From Coprinopsis marcescibilis (Eukaryota; Basidiomycota; Agaricomycetes; Agaricales; Psathyrellaceae), in the NCBI GenBank assembly GCA_004369085.1, contig ML210174.1:62001-126000 (forward strand): a stretch of DNA of 64,000 nucleotides, written 5' to 3'. Made by a program: the position numbers and the translations under genes. The notes under the pieces were generated by a model. That model saw nothing but the letters and a program-made list of their open reading frames with translations, did no database searches and was not told the DNA's origin. This document shows positions 13,844 through 23,196 of this stretch, in pieces. How positions within the stretch are numbered: position 1 is the first letter of the stretch; each line of letters opens with the position of its first letter.

Positions 13844-16800
13844 ATGGCCGGGCCACTAGATCAGAACTGGGCGAGCAAGTGGAGTGGAGACATTGGTGAG
13901 AGGGTCACAAGGATTTCAGCAACCCGCGTTGCCCTAAAGTTAGGACACATATATTAGGGGCTGCGTGACGCCGGAAATTCTATACGAGTTGGCACGCGTG
14001 ACAGCCAACAAGATTGTCGACTTCGACAAGCTACTGCGAGTGGCCAAGTGTTTTGTCACTGACTACAGTACTTACCCCATCTTACAGACCAGCGGACCAG
14101 CAGAAAATCAGATTGGCCGTAACTCTGCGTAGGGTAGCTCCGGAAGATATTCCTGCTACGGCCAAGGTAGCCCCCAGGGTCACCATCGCGCCGACTCCTG
14201 TAGCAGGCCAGAAGCGAAAAGCCGCTGATATGTCAATGGCTCGCACCCAAGAAGTTGTGCCTCGCGGTACTGCCCTATCATTGGATGCTGAAGACTGCGA
14301 GGAAGAAGAAGACATCCCGGACGAGCTCTACTGTGTATTAAAAACCAGCGTTGTTGGAATTCAGTACTACAAGGGTTAGTGTACTCTTGTTGTTTGTGGA
14401 GAGGTATATGCTAACTGTTATTTACCCAGGCATGGTTGGCCCAGGGGAGCAAGTACTCATCGTCCGCGAACCTCACAACCAATATGATCGGTCAGCATTT
14501 TTTTGACTTTGAAGGATTGAAATTTGCCAAACAGTATTTCAGTAATGCCATACAGGTCAAAAATATGAGGAACGTCCAAGTGGGACATCTCCCTAGAAAT
14601 GTTGTCTCAAAGCTCGCTCCGTTGCTTGACAGAGGAGCGGTGACAGTCGAAGGCACGATAAACGACGGAAACTGTAAGTACATATGCATATCGTGTTGTG
14701 TATAATAGAGCTCACAATCGCACAGTGGGGGGCGGCAAACCGTACACCCTATCTATGTAAGCTGATGACTTGATGCTATTTGCCCTCAAAAACCAATCTC
14801 CCGCAGCTCTATCAAGCTCTATGGGGGCTCGGACAAAAGGCCTCAACTTGAGCCGCAACTTGTCTGGGCAACTCCTGGTCAAAAGGGTTTCCCCAAGTCA
14901 GCTACTCGTCAGTCGCAAGCGCTGACGGCCGCACCTCCGACCTATACCCCCAATATAATCGGTGGTCGGGTTCAATCGTCTGCTGGACCATCGTATTCCC
15001 AGGTCGTGGGTGGAATGGGAACTCATGGATCCTCTCAACAGCGAGCTGCAGCAGCAGCTCAGCAAGAAGCGTCGAGAAAGAAACTTGAAGCTATTCGCAA
15101 AGCAGGAGAACTGCGACAGATGCTGGAAAGTCTGGACAAGGTAGATGATGATGGTAGACGCAACTCTTTGCTTGATACCGTCTGTTCGAAAGACGACATC
15201 CTCAATCTGCCTGTGCACCCAAGTCCACCGGGGACCCAGAGTGGAGATCTTAGAGTGGATCTCCTTAAACACCAGGTTGAAGCCCTTTCTACTGTGGCCT
15301 TGTGCTGATTTCTGACACTCCGAATAGTCCCAAGCATTGCAATGGTGTATTGATCGCGAGAATCCTCGTCTGCCAAAGGAGGTGGATGATCCGCCTGTCC
15401 AGTTTTGGAAACTTGAAAAAAGCAAGAATAGCAACAAGGTTCGTATCACAACAAGCATCCCAACGTTCCTTCCAGCTAATGTCCAAACAGAATTACTACT
15501 TCAATAGTAAGCAATTTCGATCACTTATATACTCGTAGCTTGCTCAATGTTCAAATATAACCGATAGTCGCTACCAAAACTCCTCAAGAAGAAGTTCCTC
15601 AGCTGGGCAAAGGGGCTCTCTGTGCAGACGCAATGGTACGTGCTAGAGTTTGCTCGATTTTAATTGGGTACTCATGCGAATTCAGGGCTTGGTCAGTGTG
15701 CAAAGTGTCTATTTCATGTACAAATGCTTGACCGCCCTTTAGGGAAAGACATTGACAATGTTGGCTTTGATCCTTGCGACCAAATCGGATAATCCTTCAA
15801 ACTTCTCCAAGTCAACCCTTATCGGTAAGCACCCCAGTTGGCTCCATCCCACAGCCGCCTGATTTCAATCTAGTGGCTCCTTTGTCCATAATATCCAACT
15901 GGGAGAAGCAAATCGCGGATCATGTTACCCCTGGCGCCCTGCGTTTATACATTTACTATGGCACCGGCAGAAAGATAACCGCACAAGACCTCAAGAAATA
16001 TGACATTGTGATCACAACATATGAAACAGTAAAGGGTGAACACGAAGATGGACCTGCTAGCAGCACAAAGAAGAGGAAATTTGAACAAGTCTTGTTCGAT
16101 ATTCCTTGGAAGGTGAGAATGACTTGTTCACTTTCAAGCATGTTATTCACTCCAAAGCAAGCGAATCATTCTTGATGAAGGCCATGTAATCCGAAACCCC
16201 AAGACAAAGATGTCAAAGGCTGTGGTTGGGCTTCACGCAGACAGGCGATGGGTTCTTACCGGGACGCCTATCGTGAGTTTATTTAACGTATGCATCTCTA
16301 TATATGACTAACCATTAGCCCAGATCAACACCCCTCGAGTCGGTACAACTCTTGAGCTCTTACGTTCTTTATACTGACGCCCTTGGAAGGACCTAGGTTC
16401 TTTGCTGACTTTCTTGAAGATATGCCAACCATTGGACAACGAAGACTATTTCAAACGTCTCCTCGTTCGTCCCCTGAAGAATGGGGAAGCAGAAGGAGCG
16501 GAATTGCTCAAGGTCAGTAGCATGCATCAAGTCCCTTTGCACGTAATGTTTACGCTCCTTCAGGCTTTGATGAACCACGTCTGTATTCGTCGAACCAAAG
16601 AGGTGACGAAATTCATTTTGGGCGCGTTGTACTGTGAATATTGATATTCGCCAAAGATGCAAGACGCTAACGGCGTTCCTCTGATCGCCTTGCCGCCTGT
16701 AAGTTGACGGATGTTTCCGTTTCTTTTCCCAGCCACTCATCGAAAGCTAGGTGGAAATGATCAAAGTTCCAGTAGCTTTGGACGATGAAGCTCGAGTAAG

Positions 16801-18782
16801 CATCAATCGACTTTTCATTCGCCTATCTAATCGCCACTAGCGACTGTATGACGAGGTTGAACAAGCCTCAATGCGCAGAGTTGAAGACATGATGCAAACT
16901 GCAAACACTGCTTTTGTAAGAGTCTTACACAAGGCCTTTCCTCACGCTCATCCATTTTTGTAGATGCAGTCCAATGTCTTAAGCATGCTGACCCGCCTGA
17001 GGCAGATTGCCCTTCATCCGGGCTTGGTTCCTGCACGATATCTTGAGGAGCTTCGAGCAAGCATGAACTCTGACCCCGATCCTAGCCAGTCCGTTCAAAC
17101 TATTTCGGCCGAAGAAAAAATCAGACTTCAAAGACTGTTGGCACAAGCTATCGAAGACTGCGAAGAGTGTCCAATCTGTTTCAATATCTTGGACGATGCC
17201 CGCATCACAATCTGTGCTCATATGTTCTGCGTCAATTGGTCCGTACTGCTCCTAATTGACTTCGCCCATCACGTAGCTCATGCTTCCGCTCAAGCATTCT
17301 GAGTGTGATTGAAAGAGATCCTAGGTGTCCTATGGTATATTTTGGAACGATCGTTGCTGTCCGAAATCTAGAGGGCTCATATTCCATTCTCAGGATCGCA
17401 GGCCTCTAACGGCCGCGGATTTGTTTGATAAACCTCCTCCGACAGATCTGACACAAGTGCCCATTAGAGACCACGAGGATACCCCCACCGGCATCCGAAC
17501 TGGCTCATCTGCGAAGATTGACCAATTGGTTCAGCTGCTACGGCTGTCTCCCGATCAAGACAAGTCGATCGTCTTTTCTCAGTTTACTTCATTCCTGGAT
17601 AAGGCAGGTCATGTGTATTCTACTTATCTGCAAAGCTTATAAACATTTCACCAGATTGGCGAGGAGTTGGAAGCTGAAGGGTGAGCATTTATTCTATGAA
17701 TGAGAAAACCCTGCTAACTGCTATTAATTCGCAGAATTTCTTACGTTCGATTTGACGGACAAATGTCTGCCAAACGGCGTCAAGAGGCTATCGCAAAATT
17801 CTCTATCCCGATTACCAAACGTGCTCCTGCTCCAACCCCTCCGGTTGCTGAAACATCAAGTGGACGCCCACGACGGAGCACCCGTTCTGTGTCTTCTTCG
17901 AGCGTGACAATGCAGTTAGACGCAGACGATAGTGAGGATGACTACAATCCAGGGAACGACGACCACGTTGGCATGGACGATATGGATCTCCCGCTCGACT
18001 ATGCCGGCGAACCCAGTCTAAATGACAATGCTAATCCCAAAGTGATGCTGATTTCTCTGAAAGCCGTATGTCCCTTTGTTTGTTCGCAAGGCTTACCATG
18101 TTTGATGATAACCTAGGGTGCACTTGGACTTAACCTGACTGGTGAGCCTTACCGATGACCAGGACTCTTAGTATCTTTTTAACTGGTTGTCTTCTCCCAG
18201 TCGCAAACAATGTATATTTGTAAGAAGGTTCTCTATCCACTTGGAATTGCAAACTAATTTGTGACGACTTTTAGAATGGATCCGTAAGTGTCTGGATGGG
18301 TTCTTGAGGGAAAAGACTGAAAGAAACAACCATTGTCGGACAGCTGGTGGCAGGTTAGTTTCTCGACCTATACTTTTTATGTTTCCTTAATCCCTCTGCA
18401 GGAAGGTATTGAAAGCCAGGCCATCGACAGGGTCAACCGCATTGGCCAAACCAAGCCTGTTCATGTCTACCAGTTGATTGCAGAAAATACAATGGAATCC
18501 AAGGTCCTTGAAATCCAGGAGCGTAAGAAGTCTATCGTCAAGCAGGTTAGAATCATCAAGCTAGCCAATAGTGGGTGTAACTAACGAGTATCTAAAGGCT
18601 TTCTCAGGGATTACCAGTCGAGAGACTCAACGTCAGCAACGTGAGGCTCGGCTACAAGGTACGATCATATGTTTGTAACGAAAGCCTCGGTTTCATATTC
18701 CTGCCCTGCAGACCTCATTGAATTGTTCGGCGCTCGGCGCCAGAAGGAAAGGGAAAATGATTCTGCCAGTGGGACGTTGTAA
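13844..18782 (+). CDS. RAD5: HIRAN-SNF2-RING translocase/ubiquitin ligase, Rad5/HLTF class
   Basis: 32 exons join to about 1088 residues. A HIRAN domain occupies residues ~118-230 (VVGIQYYKG, NQYDRNAIQV, VGHLPRNV). The SNF2 ATPase follows, with Walker A AMGLGKT at ~422-428, LDEGH and LTGTPI. A RING (CPIC at ~751) sits between the helicase lobes, and the last lobe has SLKAGALGLNLT and QAIDRVNRIGQ. This is the Rad5/HLTF order. Known members remodel stalled forks and polyubiquitinate PCNA. Odd points: a 6-nt exon inside Walker A (15686-15691), exons of 9 and 10 nt (18275-18283, 18344-18353), 15 and 16 nt (16324-16338, 15491-15506), a probable GC-AG intron (17604-17654), Asp at the eighth RING ligand, and an acidic insertion at ~892-965. 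The first two exons (13844-13895, 14005-14047) are provisional; everything from 14088 on is well supported. Confidence 0.93.
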
Positions 18783-19431
18783 TCTCCACACTGTAACTCT
18801 GCTCGATTACCACTGCCCGTCTCCAATGCTCGGCGCCTTTTTTATCCCTGGTTTCAGCCTATACAACCTTATACAACCAAATGTCTCCACACAGAGATCA
18901 GACATTCTTTGGTACACTGTATGCGTTTTAATCCATTACATTCACCCTTCTATATACGTAGTTTATTCGCCTTTGCCAAACCCACTGCTGTAGCTTATTT
19001 GCCATACGCTTTGCTCCCTTGTCAATGCGCACATAATTTGATTGTTTTACAATGACGCTTAGGAATCGGGACCCAACCTGGGAAACGGCCACGGGGAAAC
19101 TGGTCCTTCTCAAGTGAACTTGGCGGGATGACGGCGCTTGATTTGGCTCGGCCCATGGCCTGAGATTATCTGATAAGGCAGATCTACCCACACTTTTATC
19201 AGATAAGCGTGGCACAACAGTCGGTCAAGCGCTTCGAAATTGAATAGCCCTCAACGGGGCTGCTCCCCGGGCCTTGGGATTCACATGTGTATTCACAAGA
19301 GACCTGGGTGGAGATTAGAACCACGAGGAATTCGGCCGAATCTACCACACTGCTCAGTCACACGGTACTTCAGACTTCCTATAAAACAGCAGGAACCGAC
19401 GCGAAACCTTAGAATAAACCAAAATACCACC
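18783..19431. other. Intergenic region upstream of the GNAT gene
   Basis: Holds the 3' flank of the Rad5/HLTF-like gene and the promoter of the acetyltransferase gene, including a TATA element annotated separately. No other structure was recognised. Confidence 0.45.
19380..19386 (+). promoter_or_regulatory. Probable TATA box of the GNAT gene
   Basis: TATAAAA lies about 50 nt upstream of the start codon, and the start has a strong context (ACCACCATGG). The placement suits a TATA-driven gene with a short 5' leader. Confidence 0.55.
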
Positions 19432-20055
19432 ATGGCCGAAGTCGCTCTCTACACCCCCGATAAACGCATCCGCTTCACCCTCCCCTCCCCCGCCGAAGAC
19501 GAGGCAATTGCTAAACTTCGGACAGACCCCATCAACCGACGTTTCCTCCGCTTCCTCCCCGAATCCGTCTCCGCCGCCCAAGTCGCCCACTTCAGAGAAA
19601 CACGGTCAAAAGACCCTAGAAATCTCGACTTTGTTATCTCTTACCTCGATGACGAGGGCAACTACCAATTCTCTGGCGTTTGTAACGTCTTCCTCATCGA
19701 CGAAACCCACCTCTGGGGTGACGCCGGAATCTGGATCTCATCCGACCGTCAAGGCCAAGGCTTGACGACCCCAATCATGTACTTGTTGCTGGAGCACGTC
19801 ATTGAGCAGAGGGGATTGCATCGCATTTCATTCCAAACTGGAATCGACAATGCGCCAATGCGGGGGTGGTTGGAGAAGGCTGCTGGGATCCGTAACGAAG
19901 GCCAATTTAAGAACTGCTGGAAGGAACCTGCAGGCGGATGGTTGGATGTGATGAGCTACGGTGTTACTGCCGACGAGTGGGTGGATCGAGTGAAGCCTAC
20001 CCTACAGAAGAAGATGAAGGAGCGGGGGGTTGGACTGCCGAAGGAGGAGGCTTGA
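19432..20055 (+). CDS. GNAT-family N-acetyltransferase
   Basis: A single uninterrupted frame of 207 residues, unusual beside its intron-dense neighbours. The N-terminal part has an RFLRFLPESVSA segment and FVISYLDDEGNYQFSGVC, which fits the GNAT beta strands. The acetyl-CoA binding loop is DRQGQGLTTPIMYLLLEHV (consensus R/QxxGxG/A), followed by LHRISFQTGIDNAPMRGWLE. This pattern matches the RimJ/RimL-like acetyltransferase 3 group. The substrate cannot be told from sequence; it could be a protein N-terminus, an amine or an antibiotic-like compound. Codons are rich in C-ending synonyms at the 5' end, which suggests good expression. The start is the first ATG after the TATA element. Confidence 0.85.
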   Translation: MAEVALYTPDKRIRFTLPSPAEDEAIAKLRTDPINRRFLRFLPESVSAAQVAHFRETRSKDPRNLDFVISYLDDEGNYQFSGVCNVFLIDETHLWGDAGIWISSDRQGQGLTTPIMYLLLEHVIEQRGLHRISFQTGIDNAPMRGWLEKAAGIRNEGQFKNCWKEPAGGWLDVMSYGVTADEWVDRVKPTLQKKMKERGVGLPKEEA

Positions 20056-20215
20056 TTGTCTCTTACGATATTGTTGTCGTGGATTCCATGCTAATATTAT
20101 TTATTCTGAAACGTAATCCGAATCAGTGTGCATGAGTACAGATGCGTTACATTTGTTCACGGAGGGCAATGCTATTGCGTTGATTCAGAGGTGCGGGTAT
20201 ATATGCAAAGGGTAA

Positions 20216-21040
20216 TTAGGCGTTGAACTGTGGAATCGATTTGAACATCATATATACGGGCAATTCAAGGAAAGGCTTACAGCTGTCAAGTATGATTCTG
20301 CAACAATACGTGCTCTGGCATTCAGGCTGAGCTTCATCTCACTGATTTCCTTATCCACCTCTTCCATGAACCTGTGTGATAGTTGGAATCGCAAAAGTAG
20401 CAGCCGACAATGGGACGTACTGAATGATGAAGTCGACGATCTTGTGCTTCAGCATGGTTTCGGTGTGGGTATTAGTGATAAGGAATGAGATATCGTAGCC
20501 CTGCGTACGTTAAGCCAACGATTCCATCCAAATCAGAAACGAAACATACTGAAACGGGTTTCCGCCTGAGAACGACGAAGTTCTCTGCGCGTTGCGTCAT
20601 AAACCTCGTGAATTTGTGGCATAGGATACGTTCTATTTCGTCGGCTTGCTTTATCCCGATGCTGACCCGGACAGAATTCACGGATGGCTCGATCAAGACG
20701 CGCTCGTTCTCATTTCGCGAGATGGTTAAGGGATTAAGTAGCACCTCCTTAGATGTCCTATGGGTATTCAGATTTTCAGGCAAACGGGGCATCTTTGAGT
20801 GTACCTACTGCACCTCTACTTCTGGTTTGTTGTGTCGTTCGACGACCTCGAGGAGAGTGTGAATCACGGGTGCATCGAGTTGTAGAACGATGGATATCTA
20901 CCTGCGACGAGAAATTCTCGAGGGTGAGTGCTGCTGTGAGGGTGGATCTGACAGCTGCCAAGTATGGTCGCAGGACGTTCGACTGGCTTTTGAATTAGCC
21001 CCTGAGATGGTAGAAATTAACAGAATTGTTCACTGACCAT
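20216..21040 (-). CDS. ARPC4: ARPC4, 20-kDa subunit of the Arp2/3 complex
   Basis: ARPC4 forms the core of the Arp2/3 actin-nucleating complex at cortical patches. Seven minus-strand exons (21038-21040, 20902-20982, 20809-20846, 20550-20757, 20421-20500, 20281-20371, 20216-20227) join in frame to 170 residues, against 168 in animals. The sequence follows the family throughout: [73 protein letters not shown] and [18 protein letters not shown]. The first exon contains only the ATG, and the last has 12 nt. It is divergent from the FKBP gene, 171 nt away. Confidence 0.96.
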
Positions 21041-21211
21041 GGTTGTTGATTAGATTCCGCTGCGCATCTTTCATCCTCGGGACCACCTTGCCCACCCATC
21101 AATGCGGGGCTTAAACTTCGGAATTTGCCGCACTCCCACAGAGTTAAGTTTTTCTTTGACCCTTACAACTAATTTTCCAACCATACCATTCTATTTCTAT
21201 ACTGATATATA
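21041..21211. promoter_or_regulatory. Compact divergent promoter, ARPC4 and FKBP
   Basis: Only 171 nt separate the two ATGs, so both promoters and 5' leaders must overlap or be very short. I see no TATA element. A pyrimidine-rich stretch lies in the FKBP-proximal half (around 21141-21200). Confidence 0.45.
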
Positions 21212-22649
21212 ATGTCTGAACTTGCTGTCTGGTAAGCCTATGCCTGTGTAAATGTGGTTCGGTTGCTCATTACTTTGTAGGAGTCTTACTATCCCTGCCG
21301 ATGGCGAAGTGGCCGTCAGTCCAGCTAACGACATTCGTCTGACCAACATTTCATTCGGCGAGGAACTGCCTGACGCCAATGGCAGATCCGTTATCAAGCT
21401 AAACTATATCCCTGTCACTGCTCTCGACGAGGATGAGGAAGAGGAGGAAGAGGTTCCTGAAGCCACCACTGTTTTGACCGCATTGACTGCTGGAAAGGTA
21501 ACGCGCCTGACGCGTTCATGACCCTTCGAAACCATGCTGATTGTTAACAGATTGAACAAACCACCATCAACCTTGTCATCAAAGAGGGCAACGACTACTC
21601 CTTTTTCAACACTGGCAAAAAGTACGTGTTTCCTTCGGTGCCGTAGTGCGCTTCTTTACATATTTCCTTCAGTCCTGTGTATGTCACCGGAAACTACATC
21701 GGTAAGCTAATTCCATCCAGATGTATGGGAGTTCTTTCTAATACCTCTCTGCAGAAGACTTCGACCAAGCACCCTCTGACGACGAAGATGACTCCGACGA
21801 TGAGGATGGTTACGACCTCCGGGAGGTTAGCTCTGATGTAGAGATGGACCCGACCGAGTTGGAGGGACTCGACGACAGCGATGCAAGGTGACTTAGTATG
21901 TTCTCCGACCAGGTGCCCTCGTTTCTGATTCACTCGCTCATAGCCGATTCGAAGAAGTCGAGGACATCCCAGAACCAAAGAACGCAAAGGCATCAAAGCG
22001 ACCAAGAGATTCTGATGTTGCAGAGGCCGATGCCCAAAAGCCTCCCAAAGACAAGAAAAATAAGAAACTGAAAGCCGAAAATGGAACAGCTGTTCCCGCC
22101 GAGGAATCTTTTGACAAGAAAGAAAAGAAGAAAGAGAAGAAGGACAAGGCGCCGGTCACAAGGGAGCTTCCTGGAGGATTGAAACTCCATGACGCCAAAG
22201 TCGGCACTGGCCCTGAAGCCAAGAAGGGCAGCAGAGTTTCCGTGAGGTACATCGGGAAGCTCGAGAACGGGAGTATTTTCGACAAGAACACCAAAGGCAA
22301 ACCTGTGCGTTCAACTCCTCTTTTAACATCTTCATCTTGACCTCATATACCTCATAATAGTTCCAATTTGTGATTGGAAAAGGCAATGTGATCAAAGGTG
22401 TGTTGTTTGTTATATAGCAATTAAGACACCACCCCTTACTCGTTTACAGGATGGGATGAGGGAATTGCCGGAATGCGTGCGGGAGGAGAACGTGTCCTCA
22501 CTGTACCCCCTGCGATGGCTTATGGAAAGAAGGGCGTATCTGGTATCCCAGCGAACGCCACCCTCAAGTTTGGTGAGTTATTTAATTGAACCAAACGAAC
22601 ACATTTTGACAACGGTATTACAGAGGTCAAGTTGCTCGAGGTCGCTTAA
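21212..22649 (+). CDS. FPR3: Nucleolar FKBP-type peptidyl-prolyl isomerase
   Basis: Nine exons (21212-21231, 21281-21497, 21551-21621, 21673-21701, 21755-21887, 21944-22304, 22361-22397, 22450-22572, 22624-22649) join to 338 residues. The N-terminal nucleoplasmin-like domain starts [19 protein letters not shown]. Two acidic tracts follow ([12 protein letters not shown] and a [11 protein letters not shown] run), then a Lys-rich nuclear/nucleolar segment. The C-terminal FKBP domain has [57 protein letters not shown] and [17 protein letters not shown]. This layout is that of yeast Fpr3/Fpr4 and insect FKBP39, which act as histone chaperones and prolyl isomerases in chromatin. The active-site aromatic and Asp residues are present. 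Confidence 0.95.
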
Positions 22650-23196
22650 GTAGCGCAAACCACTGTCATTCCCAAAAAGAATATCATCTTGGCTGGGTGG
22701 CTTAAACCTTCCGTTATATTGACTTACGGGGATTCCCATCTTAGTGTCCCTAGACCGCCGACTTGAATTCATACAATTTTGATCACCCTTATATTAATCC
22801 TGTTGTGGTTCCTGACAGTTGTAGGTATGATGAGCTCACCCTGACGTATAGTGGTAGTTGTAAGCCGCGGACAATTCGATTGAGGCGCAGCTCGGCGCAA
22901 CTCCGGCCCAGTCTAAGTGCCTTTTGTGTTGCTTATGGACATTCTGATGGAATTTCAAGCCATTTGCTTCGAATCATGCAGCCCAACGGCGACGGGTCGG
23001 GTTTTGCGAGGTCCTGTGCCTGGGAATCGCATCAATCACCCGTCAATATATTCTCGGAGTATATAACATATCAAGGTGACAGCGCGGAACCTGTGACCTG
23101 TCTGAGGCTGTTTGTGTGTGCACTGATAGTTGTAAGTCAGTGTGCCTTATTAAAGCTCTCCTCAACAAGGATTCGGCATTCTTCCCTCCCGTCATC
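22650..23196. other. Intergenic region, FKBP to P450
   Basis: 547 nt between two plus-strand genes. A 174-codon open frame runs from 22763 into the P450 first exon in another frame, but it lacks any recognisable product and is probably chance. No repeat was seen. Confidence 0.4.

Noticed and set aside
13844..14087. Alternative exon 2 of the Rad5/HLTF-like gene beginning near 13958
   Set aside because: It gives attractive sequence (TPEILYELARV...), but its phase does not match the only upstream ATG exon. The acceptor at 14004 does match, so it was preferred while marking the N-terminus provisional.
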